NCBI GenBank assembly: GCA_038252255.1
Contig: JBBSAM010000019.1
Coordinates: 29,988 to 93,987 of the forward strand
Reading direction: 5' to 3'
From: Chersky-806 sp038252255
GTDB taxonomy: Bacteria; Actinomycetota; Acidimicrobiia; IMCC26256; JAENVU01
DNA: 64,000 nt
The first letter of the stretch is position 1. Each line of letters begins with the position of its first letter. Under the pieces are notes generated by a model that did no database searches, was not told the origin of the DNA, and was given only the letters and a program-made list of their open reading frames with translations. Of the stretch, positions 7,261 through 14,791 are shown piece by piece. Made by a program: the position numbers and the translations under genes.

Positions 7261-7745
7261 GCGTCGCCAGCAACCGCCACCAGGTCTCGATCGAAGCCGA
7301 CCCCACCCTGCCGATCATCCGCATAACCCGCGACTTCGACGCCACTCCGGCGGAGCTGATGCGGGCCCACACCGATCCCGAGTTGTTCGCCCGCTGGGTC
7401 GGGCCGAACGGGATGGAAACCGAGATCCTCGACTGGGAGGCGAGGACGGGCGGCCGCTGGCGTTACGTCGCGCGACGCGACGGCGTGGAGTACGGCTTTC
7501 ACGGTTGCTTCCACGAGGTCGGTGACGACAGCATCGTGCAGACCTTCACGTTCGACGGTCAGCCCGACGACGTCGCGCTCGAGACGCTGCGGTTCGAGGA
7601 CCTCGGCGACGGCCGCACCCGCCTGCACGCGCAGTCACTGGTGGATAGCTTCGAGGGCCGCGACCAGTGGCTGGCCTCGGGCATGGAGACCGGCGTCGAC
7701 GAGGGCTACGCCAAGCTCGGCGCGCTCGTCGCGGAGCTCCGATGA
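7257..7745 (+). CDS. SRPBCC/AHSA1-domain protein
   Basis: 162 aa. A single START-like fold: IRITRDFDATPAELMRAHTD, PELFARWVGPNGM, WRYVARRDGVEYGFHGCFHE, and a C-terminal helix GMETGVDEGYAKLGALVAEL. These match the activator-of-Hsp90-ATPase C-terminal (AHSA1) family, whose bacterial members bind hydrophobic ligands in the barrel; substrates are mostly unknown. The ATG overlaps the ArsR stop (ATGA) and its own stop overlaps the next gene's start in the same way, so the three are one translationally coupled operon. Confidence 0.85.
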   Translation: MSVASNRHQVSIEADPTLPIIRITRDFDATPAELMRAHTDPELFARWVGPNGMETEILDWEARTGGRWRYVARRDGVEYGFHGCFHEVGDDSIVQTFTFDGQPDDVALETLRFEDLGDGRTRLHAQSLVDSFEGRDQWLASGMETGVDEGYAKLGALVAELR

Positions 7746-8296
7746 GTGGCTCGGCTGACGAGCACCGGGGCGTTGCCGGTGCGTTCACCGCGACCGTCGA
7801 GGGCACTGATCCGGGGGCGTGGGACCGGCCGGCGCCGGTGGAGGGTTGGGTCGCGCGCGACGTCGTTCGTCACCTCGTCGAGTGGTTCCCGGCGTTCCTC
7901 GACGGAACGGTCGGGGTCGCATTGCCCGCGGGTCCGTCGGTCGACGAGGACCCTGTCGGCGCCTGGCGCGCCCAGACCGACGCGGTGCAGGCGCTGCTCG
8001 ACGACCCGGACACCGCCGACCGCGAGCACGATTTCCCACACATCGGCCGGATGTCGCTCGGGCAAGCGACCGACATGATCTACACCAGCGACGTGTTCCT
8101 GCATCGCTGGGATCTGGCCCGAGCCACCGGCCAGCACGAGACGCTGGACTCGGAGAAGTGCGCCGCGATGCTCGAAGGCATGCTGCCGATGGACGAGGCG
8201 TTGCGACAGAGCGGCCAGTACGGGCCGCGCGTCCACGTCCCGGACGACGCAGATGTCCAGACCAGGCTGCTGGCGTTCATCGGTCGTACCCCATAG
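7742..8296 (+). CDS. TIGR03086/MDMPI-like DinB-superfamily protein
   Basis: 184 aa four-helix-bundle protein. It has VEGWVARDVVRHLVEWFPAF near the N-terminus and DMIYTSDVFLHRWDLARATG in the middle, giving the metal-binding pattern (H-x3-E and H-x3-D-like) of mycothiol-dependent maleylpyruvate-isomerase-like proteins. Third gene of the ArsR-AHSA1 operon, joined by an ATGA overlap. Members are suspected thiol-dependent transferases or isomerases; the reaction here is unknown. Confidence 0.75.
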   Translation: MSGSADEHRGVAGAFTATVEGTDPGAWDRPAPVEGWVARDVVRHLVEWFPAFLDGTVGVALPAGPSVDEDPVGAWRAQTDAVQALLDDPDTADREHDFPHIGRMSLGQATDMIYTSDVFLHRWDLARATGQHETLDSEKCAAMLEGMLPMDEALRQSGQYGPRVHVPDDADVQTRLLAFIGRTP

Positions 8297-8390
8297 ACGT
8301 CTGTCACAGAAACGGCAGCAGTGGAGCGGATCGAAACCGTAGAAGCCGAGTGAGGCAGACGACGGGTGCTTCGTCGACGAGACTCTCGCG

Positions 8391-8891
8391 GTGGCCACCG
8401 TGCGAGATGCATGCCCAACCGATGCAGACGCCGTCGAGGCGGTGTGGACCGCCGTTGCCGCAGAGGGCGAGTGGATCGGTACCGAGCTCCCGCTTCGCTC
8501 GGGATGGGGTGATCGCTTCCAGGCCGCGCTTTCCGCCCCTGAATCGTCCTGGTTCGTCGCCGAGGTGGGAGGGCACGTCGTCGGCGGCGTCTTCGTCCAG
8601 GACACGCAGGACGTCGCCCACCTCGGGATGGCCATCCTCGAGCGCAATCGGGGAGCCGGACTCGGCCGGTCGCTGCTGAACGCAGCGGTGGGCTGGGCGC
8701 GCGATCGCGGGTGTCACAAGGTGACCCTTGAGGTGTGGCCCCACAACACCGGCGCCCGCCGCCTCTACGAGAGTGGCGGGTTCGCGGAAGAGGGCTACCT
8801 CAAGCGTCACTACAGACGGAAGAGCGGCGCGCTGTGGGACGCGGTCGTCATGGCATTGATCCTCGACGACGAGTCGCCCGGGCGCCCGTAA
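8391..8891 (+). CDS. GNAT-family N-acetyltransferase
   Basis: 166 aa. Acetyl-CoA-binding motif A: LGMAILERNRGAGLGRSLLN (R-x-x-G-x-G/A at about residues 90-96). It continues with GCHKVTLEVWPHNTGARRLY, ESGGFAEEGYLKRHYRRKSG, the usual GNAT beta-5/alpha-4 and beta-6 elements, as in RimL/phosphinothricin-like acetyltransferases. GTG start at 8391 (MATVRDACPTDADAVEAVW). 94 bp separate it from the operon before. Acceptor substrate unknown. Confidence 0.85.
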   Translation: MATVRDACPTDADAVEAVWTAVAAEGEWIGTELPLRSGWGDRFQAALSAPESSWFVAEVGGHVVGGVFVQDTQDVAHLGMAILERNRGAGLGRSLLNAAVGWARDRGCHKVTLEVWPHNTGARRLYESGGFAEEGYLKRHYRRKSGALWDAVVMALILDDESPGRP

Positions 8892-8915
8892 ACGAAACTT
8901 GTCGTCCGGCCGGCG

Positions 8916-9503
8916 TCAGGGGGCTCGACCTGCTTGAAGCGCCGCGTCCTCGACCTTGCTCCGATAGGTCTTCCACCAGGCTTCGTCACCCGGCGGGAGA
9001 TTGGACCACCGACGATCAGCCCCGACGGCGCCATCGATCGACTCGCGCAGGATGTCGGCGTGGCCGGCGTGGCGATAGATGTCGACGATCACGTGCACCA
9101 GCGCCCGATGCAGCGAGAGCTCGCGTTCGCCCTCCGGCCACCACGGCACGTCACCGATGGCCTCCAACGGAAGTGCGTCGATCGTCGCGTCGGAATGAGC
9201 CCACACCCGGCGACAGAACTCCACGACGCGATCCTTCGTCTCGCTGGGCCTCACCCACATGTCACCGTTCGGTTCGCCATCCTGCATCCAGGCCGGCGGC
9301 TCTGGGAACGGCCGGCCGAACACCGATCCGAAGTAGCCGGTCTCGATGCTGGCGACATGCTGGAGCAGACCGAGCAAATTCGTTCCCGTCGGCGCCAACG
9401 GTCGGCGGATGTCGTACTCGGACAGCCCGTCGAGCTTCCAGAGCATCACCTCGCGACCCGACCGCAGGTATTCGTGCAGATCTGCCTTGGGATCGAACAC
9501 CAC
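8916..9503 (-). CDS. DinB-family protein (DUF664-type)
   Basis: About 195 aa. It starts FDPKADLHEYLRSGREVMLW, KLDGLSEYDIRRPL and TGTNLLGLLQHVASIETGYF, typical of the DUF664 branch of the DinB superfamily. The metal triad is visible as His in LLQHVA and two His in YRHAGHADILRE. The longer ORF (to 9629) adds an arginine-rich, low-quality N-terminus; the GTG-GTG at 9503/9500 gives a normal-length protein. Likely a thiol (mycothiol)-dependent enzyme; convergent with the GNAT gene, divergent from the MerR-PP2C gene. Confidence 0.75.
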   Translation of the reverse strand: MVFDPKADLHEYLRSGREVMLWKLDGLSEYDIRRPLAPTGTNLLGLLQHVASIETGYFGSVFGRPFPEPPAWMQDGEPNGDMWVRPSETKDRVVEFCRRVWAHSDATIDALPLEAIGDVPWWPEGERELSLHRALVHVIVDIYRHAGHADILRESIDGAVGADRRWSNLPPGDEAWWKTYRSKVEDAALQAGRAP

Positions 9504-9655
9504 CGACGCAGTCTGGCAGCGCGGACGAGCATCCCGGAAGTGAAGCTCGGAGCCGGCGTTCGAGGGCGCCAGCGCAGCGACCCGGCCGCCTCCACTCGAC
9601 GGGTCCCGTGGGCGGGGCTTGACTCTCACCGTGGGGGAGGGCCCATCCTCTGTTG

Positions 9656-10735
9656 ATGGACGATCTGATGCCGATCGGCGTGTTCGCCGAGCGGTCGGGA
9701 CTGTCGCCGAAGCGCCTTCGCAGCTACGCAGCCGCGGGCCTTCTCGTGCCGGCCGCGGTCGATGACGAATCGGGCTACCGGTATTACGCGCCGGGCCAAC
9801 TTCTCGAAGCGCGGGTGATTGATGCGCTTCGACGCGCCGATGTTCCCGTCGCGGAGATCCTCACCCTGATGCTCGACCCGTCGGCGCGTCGCCTCGACGA
9901 ATGGGAGCGAAGGGTCGAGCTCCACGGTGTTGAACGCCGAGAGGCCCTTCGACAGGCTCGGGACCTCCTCGCAGTCGGTCACGGGTCCGACGCGCCAGAC
10001 GCAACCGCCGACACCGGACAGGAGACGTCGATGTACCTCAACGCAGTCACGTGTAGTGATGTCGGCCGGGTGAGGGAACGGAACGAGGATCGAGCCGTCG
10101 GAACTGATCGGCTGCTCGCCGTGGCCGATGGGATGGGCGGTCCTCCCGGTGGCGACATTGCGGCGAGCACGGCGGTCGCGGTCGTCGAGGCGGCGTTTGG
10201 CGGTCGTTCGCTCGATGAGCTCGCGGCGGGTGTACGGGCCTCCAATGCAGCCGTGTTCGAACGTGCACTCGATGATCGGCGGCTCGAAGGTATGGGAACG
10301 ACGCTGTGCGCGGTCGGGCTCACCGACTCCGGTGAGCTCGCGGTGGTCAACGTTGGTGACAGCCGTGCCTACCGGCTGCGAGAGGGGTCGCTCGAGCAGT
10401 TGACGACCGACCACTCGCTCACCGCCGAGCTCGTTCGGCAGGGCAGGCTGCGCGCGGACGAGGCCGTTGATCATCCGGAGCGCGCGATCCTCACTCGCGC
10501 GCTCGGCGTCGGTCCCAGCGTCGACGTCGATAGGGAACTCCACGCGGTCATGGCCGGTGACCGGTTGTTGTTGTGCAGCGACGGCCTCTGGAGCGAAGTC
10601 GCCGACGACGATCTTCGAAGGTCGATCGAATCGGGCGGCGATCTCGACTCAGTCGCCCGTGCCGTGGTGGATCACGCCCTGGCAGCCGGCGGAAGCGACA
10701 ACATCACCGTCGTCGTTGCCGAGGTCCTGGCCTGA
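9656..10735 (+). CDS. MerR-type DNA-binding domain fused to a PP2C serine/threonine phosphatase
   Basis: 359 aa. Residues 1-75 are a MerR winged helix (PIGVFAERSGLSPKRLRSYA, DDESGYRYY), followed by a short dimerisation helix and a linker (about 105-125). Residues 126-359 are a complete PP2C domain with every metal residue: RERNED, VADGMGG, GMGTTLCAV, NVGDSRAYR, ILTRALG, LLLCSDGLW, GGSDNITVV. No membrane segment. AGGAGA (10020-10025) lies 5 nt before an in-frame ATG at 10031 that would give the phosphatase alone. The promoter has TTGACT and a CTCTCAC-C-GTGGGGGAG dyad typical of MerR control. No kinase is nearby; the target is unknown. Confidence 0.85.
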   Translation: MDDLMPIGVFAERSGLSPKRLRSYAAAGLLVPAAVDDESGYRYYAPGQLLEARVIDALRRADVPVAEILTLMLDPSARRLDEWERRVELHGVERREALRQARDLLAVGHGSDAPDATADTGQETSMYLNAVTCSDVGRVRERNEDRAVGTDRLLAVADGMGGPPGGDIAASTAVAVVEAAFGGRSLDELAAGVRASNAAVFERALDDRRLEGMGTTLCAVGLTDSGELAVVNVGDSRAYRLREGSLEQLTTDHSLTAELVRQGRLRADEAVDHPERAILTRALGVGPSVDVDRELHAVMAGDRLLLCSDGLWSEVADDDLRRSIESGGDLDSVARAVVDHALAAGGSDNITVVVAEVLA

Positions 10736-10840
10736 TCGGTAGATCCTTCGCCGTTTCTCAACGCAGATGTGCGCCTCTCGCCGACGCGTACAACCGGTGT
10801 TTCCGGGGCAGCGCGCCGGTGTCTTCACAGCGACCGGTTG

Positions 10841-11431
10841 CTAAGCGTACGCCAGGTACTTGCCCGCGACGTCGGGAACCTGCAACTCGAATCGCCGCCG
10901 TAGATCGGTGCCCTCGATCGTCGCTACTTGTTGCTCGAACTGCTCATTCGTCACGATGACCGGAGCTTTGAAACTCCAATCCCGCTCGAACCACCTCAGC
11001 AGCGAATCCAACAAGACGCGGTCAAGATCCTCGGGCAACCTTGACTTCCTCACCCAGAAGAAGACCGTGGCGTCGCAGTTTGACCACTGATCGGCACCAG
11101 TGGTGGTCACCTGCACACCTGCGAACATCTTTGCGTTGGGCGGCAGTACATAGACACACCCGAGGCACTCGGTCTGATCGAGGTTCATCACCGTGTAGGT
11201 GAAGGCGTCGCCGTTGGCATGTTGCCGTTCGTGCTTCAGCAGATCTTCTCTGTTGGCTTCGACGGTGAAGTCGTCCTCGGGCCACGTCGACTGCTCCCAC
11301 TTGCGCAGGAACTCCCTGCTCTCCATCACAGCGTCGTAGTCGAGCTCGGCATCGGAAGCCAGCAACGGCCTCAAGACGAACTGCCGGGTCTTCAAACCCG
11401 CGGGAGCGCTGATCTCCAGTTCACTGAACAC
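10841..11431 (-). CDS. GNAT-like acetyltransferase-fold protein
   Basis: About 196 aa from a GTG at 11431. It reads LKTRQFVLRPLLASDAELDY, MESREFLRKWEQSTW, TYTVMNLDQTECLGCVYVLP and VFFWVRKSRLPEDLDRVLLD. This is a RimJ/GNAT-like layout (beta-strand with R-P-L, central G-C-V-Y strand, then a helix), although the R/Q-x-x-G-x-G/A CoA loop is not canonical. No Shine-Dalgarno is seen; the longer ORF to 11584 is an alternative. Followed in the plus direction by a tRNA-Leu fragment. Confidence 0.55.
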   Translation of the reverse strand: MFSELEISAPAGLKTRQFVLRPLLASDAELDYDAVMESREFLRKWEQSTWPEDDFTVEANREDLLKHERQHANGDAFTYTVMNLDQTECLGCVYVLPPNAKMFAGVQVTTTGADQWSNCDATVFFWVRKSRLPEDLDRVLLDSLLRWFERDWSFKAPVIVTNEQFEQQVATIEGTDLRRRFELQVPDVAGKYLAYA

Positions 11432-11649
11432 GAATGCGATCGTACGCGGCCCGACCGGGAAGTCACCACGGGTATCGATGTGCACCATCATGCGCAGCGA
11501 AGAGCCGACGACGTGAGATCCTGCTAAACGCCGTGCGAACGAAGTCGGCGCGACGGGATCGCGCGACGTGGACGCTGTGCACACGCACTGGCGCGGAGTT
11601 GCCGTTCAGGCGGTGGCGACGGATTCCAGCGCGAGCAGAAGACGAACAT

Positions 11650-11712
11650 GTCGCGGCCTAGACCCTCCGGTCCCCTCGGGGACGCACAGGTTCGAATCCT
11701 GTTCCGGGCACC
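11650..11712 (+). pseudogene. 3' fragment of a tRNA-Leu(UAG) gene (attachment-site-like)
   Basis: 63 nt aligning without gaps to 6714-6776 (55 identical, last 27 all identical). The anticodon loop is CCTAGAC (anticodon TAG, Leu, but with C at the invariant U33), the variable arm GTCCCC-TC-GGGGAC is perfect, and the T arm and 3' acceptor strand are intact. D arm and 5' acceptor strand are missing, so it is not a functional gene. Confidence 0.65.
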
Positions 11713-11835
11713 GTTGACCCCCGCGCCGGCCGGCCGGTCATCCTGCACGACACGTGGTCTGAGCAGGGGAACCCGTGTGGGAGCACAGCCGCAGTAGCCC
11801 CGTCATGGTTCATCTACCGCGCTCGCGAGTGCTCT

Positions 11836-13056
11836 TCACGACTCGACGATCTCCGGTGGCGCCGCGAACCACGCGGACCCGAAGAGCAGCGCGATGGCCA
11901 AGACGGCGACGACGATGCCGGACACGATGAAGGGGACGTGGCCGGTGCCGTGCCACGCGAGCCCGGCCCAGACGCCGGCGATGAGCAATCCGAACCCGCT
12001 CACGGCCGCGTGGATCCCCAGCGCGGTGCCCCGCGTCGAGGCGGGCACGAGATCGGCGACCCACGCGCGGCTGACCCCGTCGGTCAGCGCCGTGTACGCG
12101 CCGTAGAGCGGCAGCAGGACCCACACCCAACCGGCCGACTGGGTGAAGCCGAACCCGAGGTACGTGAGCGCGAAGACCACGAGACCGACCGCGAACACCG
12201 TCCGGCGGTCGAGCCGGTCCGACACCACGCCCGCCGGGTAGCTCAGGGCCGCGTACGTCAGGTTGTACAGCACGTAGACGAGCGCGACTCCGGAGAACCC
12301 GAGGCCGAGGTCCTTGGCTCGCAACAGCAGCAGCGTGTCGGGGAAGTTGACGAGTCCGAAGATCGCGACGAACGCGATGAGCCGCCAGAACCGGCGCGGG
12401 AGGCCTCGGGTGGACCACGGCTGACCCTTCCCGAGGTGCGGGTGCGGACGTTCGCGGATGAGGAAGACGAAGCCGACGCTGAGGACCGCCGGGATGATCG
12501 CGATCCAGAGCAGCGGCCGGAACCGTTGTCCCACGAGCTCGTAGAGCCCGAGGCCGATCAGCGGTCCGACGACCGCGCCGGCGGTGTCCGCGGCACGATG
12601 GAAGCCGAAGGCGCGGCCGCGGTTCGCGGGTGTCGTCTCGTCCGCGATGATCGCGTCGCGGGGCGGCCCGCGCAGGCCCTTGCCGACGCGGTCGGTCACG
12701 CGCGAGACGAGCACCATCGGCCATGCGCCCGCCAGTGCGAGGAGGAGCTTGCCGACCGCCGACCCGCTGTAGCCCGCGGCGACGAGCGGCCGCCGATGAC
12801 GCAGGTCGGCCAGGCGGCCGGACACCGCCTTCATCGCCGACGCCGTCCCGTCCGCGAGCCCTTCGATGAGTCCGAGGACCGCGGGTGGGGCGCCGAGCAC
12901 GCCGGTCACGAAGAACGGCAGCACCGGATACAGGATCTCGGATGCCGTGTCCTGGAGGAACGACACCAGTGAGACGACGTAGACGTTGCGGCTCAGCCTC
13001 TCCCGTCGCGGAGAGGCGGTGTCCGGCGTGTCGCTCGGCGGCTCAGACGACGGCAA
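11836..13056 (-). CDS. MFS transporter
   Basis: 406 aa, twelve predicted helices. Loop 2-3 reads GRLADLRHRRPLVAAGYSG and the segment RVTDRVGKGLRGPPRDAIIA matches the GK-G-RG-PPRDA signature of the MFS subgroup that includes tetracycline/quinolone-like permeases found in many actinobacteria. The second half has PAGVVSDRLDRRTVFAVGL. Start TTG at 13056 (MPSSEPPSDTPD), giving a 20-residue disordered N-tail; the frame stays open upstream into a glycosyltransferase relic. Substrate unknown. Confidence 0.85.
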   Translation of the reverse strand: MPSSEPPSDTPDTASPRRERLSRNVYVVSLVSFLQDTASEILYPVLPFFVTGVLGAPPAVLGLIEGLADGTASAMKAVSGRLADLRHRRPLVAAGYSGSAVGKLLLALAGAWPMVLVSRVTDRVGKGLRGPPRDAIIADETTPANRGRAFGFHRAADTAGAVVGPLIGLGLYELVGQRFRPLLWIAIIPAVLSVGFVFLIRERPHPHLGKGQPWSTRGLPRRFWRLIAFVAIFGLVNFPDTLLLLRAKDLGLGFSGVALVYVLYNLTYAALSYPAGVVSDRLDRRTVFAVGLVVFALTYLGFGFTQSAGWVWVLLPLYGAYTALTDGVSRAWVADLVPASTRGTALGIHAAVSGFGLLIAGVWAGLAWHGTGHVPFIVSGIVVAVLAIALLFGSAWFAAPPEIVES

Positions 13057-13109
13057 CGAGGCCTCGGTCGCGCCGGGCGCGTGTCCGTGCGCGATGGACG
13101 CGATCTGAC

Positions 13110-13370
13110 GGCCGCCGAAGCCGACGAGTCCCGATCTGGGCCGGGTGGGTCACCACGAGGTCCGTTTGGGACGCGCTCGCTTCGAGGTCTCGAGCTGGTA
13201 CCAACTCGATCCCGGCTTCGCTCACGATGTTCTGCCACGCCGGCGACGCGCCGCCCCGGACGTCATGGCCGCCACGCCGGAGTTCACCGCGGCTCCGACG
13301 AAGGGGAAGAGGTCGCCCCGAGAGCCCATCGTCGCGAACAGGATCGACGCCACCCTGCCACCCTATGACC
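13110..13370 (-). pseudogene. Frameshifted N-terminal fragment of a GT28/UGT-like glycosyltransferase
   Basis: Minus-strand sequence reads ILFATMGSRGDLFPFVGAAV then, after loss of one base, ELRRGGHDVRGGASPAWQNI and SEAGIELVPARDLEAS. It is the first Rossmann half of macrolide/sterol-type glycosyltransferases (family 1/28: GSRGD then GHxV). A second shift occurs near 13140 and the rest is replaced by the MFS gene. Either a true relic or affected by base-call errors; the missing C-terminal half argues for a relic. Confidence 0.65.
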
Positions 13371-13426
13371 ACGCCTCAGAACGCCCCGAGCCCGGCGCCG
13401 GTCTCGCGTTGCGGCACGCTGGGGTG

Positions 13427-14167
13427 ATGTCGGCCTTGCGGGTCATCGGGGCGGGGTTCGGTCGGACGGGGACGCTGTCGTTGAAGCGTGCGCTCGACGA
13501 GCTCGGCTTCGGCCCGACCTACCACATGGAAGAGGTCTTCAAGCATCCGTCCCACATCGCGAAGTGGTGCAGCTACGCGTCGAGCGGCACCGCGGCGTGG
13601 GACGAGCTGTTCGGCCGATACCGCTCGGGGGTCGATTTCCCCGTGAGCTGCGCGTGGCGCGAGCTCGCCGAGTTCTACCCGGACGCCAAGGTCGTGTTGA
13701 CCGTGCGGGATCCGGACACTTGGTGGGCCAGCACATCGTCGACGATCTTTGGAGCGCGCGACATGTTCCCGGCTTGGATGCGCCGCGTCGTCCCGATCAC
13801 CGCCCGGTATCTCGACATGAACGAGCGGCTGGTGTGGGACGGGATCTTCGAGGGGCGCTTCACGGACCGGGACTACGCGATCGCCGTGTTCGAACGGCAC
13901 GTGGCCGACGTGCGCACGGCGATATCGCCGGAGCGTCTGCTCATCTTCAACGTGGCGGAAGGTTGGGGGCCGCTGTGCGAGTTCCTCGAGGTTGCCGAGC
14001 CCTCCCATCCCTTCCCGCGGCTCAACGACGCAACTTCCATACGACGGCGGATCGCCACGGTGAGGCTGGGGTCTCGCATGCTTCCAGCCGCGGCGGTACT
14101 GGTCGCGGCGGCACTCGTCCGTGTTGCCGTCAATCGCCACCGGCGAGGCGCCGGAACACGGGAGTGA
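13427..14167 (+). CDS. Sulfotransferase-family protein with C-terminal membrane anchor
   Basis: 246 aa. The PAPS 5'-phosphosulfate loop is GAGFGRTGTLSLKRALDELG near the N-terminus, and the 3'-phosphate site is represented by KVVLTVRDPDTWWASTSSTI. This is the Sulfotransfer_4 pattern common in actinobacteria. A hydrophobic helix at about 222-238 (MLPAAAVLVAAALVRVAV) plus basic tail suggests a tail anchor. ATG at 13427. The last 38 bp overlap the convergent TetR gene. Acceptor unknown. Confidence 0.8.
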   Translation: MSALRVIGAGFGRTGTLSLKRALDELGFGPTYHMEEVFKHPSHIAKWCSYASSGTAAWDELFGRYRSGVDFPVSCAWRELAEFYPDAKVVLTVRDPDTWWASTSSTIFGARDMFPAWMRRVVPITARYLDMNERLVWDGIFEGRFTDRDYAIAVFERHVADVRTAISPERLLIFNVAEGWGPLCEFLEVAEPSHPFPRLNDATSIRRRIATVRLGSRMLPAAAVLVAAALVRVAVNRHRRGAGTRE

Positions 14168-14747
14168 AGATGTCGACCCACGTCGCGAGGAGGCGGCCGT
14201 CGTCGAGGTCGAGGATCTTGCCGCCGGTTGCCCACTCGATCAGACGGAAGTAGATCAGCGGCGCGACGACGAGGAACGCGAGCGCGTCGGCGTCGAGGTC
14301 GGTGACTCCTGCAGTCTCCTGGCGAACACGGATGGCGGCCGCGGTCGTCGCGTACGCGAGGTCGAGGTTCCCCGCCTCGTGCGCGGCGAGCACCCCGGGC
14401 GGGAGGTTGTGCGCTTCGCGCAGCATGATCAGCGCGACCTCGCGATTGTCGTCCGCGTTCGTGAGCATGTAGCGCCCGAGCTGCGCAAGGAACTCGGGGA
14501 TGGTCTCGGGTGTGGGTGGCTCCCACTCGCGCGCATCGTCGAAGACGCGGCGGGAACGGGTGAGCTGGGCTTCGAGGACGCCCCGGACGAGGTCGTCCTT
14601 GGTGGGGAAGTACCGGTGGACGCCCCCGGATCCTCGGCGCAGCCCGGCCGCCTCCTCGATGTCGGCCACCGTGGTGGCCTTGATCCCGCGCTCGGCGAAG
14701 AGCCGGGTCGCCTCCGCCAGGATGCGGTCACGGGTTGCTCCGGCCAT
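14130..14747 (-). CDS. TetR-family repressor
   Basis: 205 aa. The N-terminal helix-turn-helix reads DRILAEATRLFAERGIKATT, VADIEEAAGLRRGS, GGVHRYFPTKDDLVRGVLEA, the canonical TetR DNA-binding domain; the C-terminal ligand domain is helical and unclassified. Divergent from the P450 gene with a 44-bp gap that holds a 22-bp near-perfect palindrome, so it very probably represses itself and the P450 and is released by a small hydrophobic ligand related to the P450 substrate. Confidence 0.9.
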   Translation of the reverse strand: MAGATRDRILAEATRLFAERGIKATTVADIEEAAGLRRGSGGVHRYFPTKDDLVRGVLEAQLTRSRRVFDDAREWEPPTPETIPEFLAQLGRYMLTNADDNREVALIMLREAHNLPPGVLAAHEAGNLDLAYATTAAAIRVRQETAGVTDLDADALAFLVVAPLIYFRLIEWATGGKILDLDDGRLLATWVDIFTPVFRRLAGGD

Positions 14748-14758
14748 CCCGACACGCT

Positions 14759-14780
14759 ACAAAGAAAGTACTTGCTTTGT
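14759..14780. promoter_or_regulatory. TetR operator between tetR and P450 genes
   Basis: 22-bp palindrome with 20 of 22 positions symmetric: outer arms ACAAAG / CTTTGT and inner core AAGTACTT. It sits 11 bp from both start codons, the expected place for a shared TetR operator. Confidence 0.7.
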
Positions 14781-14791
14781 CCGGAGGGCCC

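Noticed and set aside
11938..12972. Plus-strand ORF of 344 codons opposite the MFS gene
   Set aside because: Antisense shadow with Glu/Asp/Arg-rich composition typical of GC-rich reverse frames; MFS frame is clearly coding.
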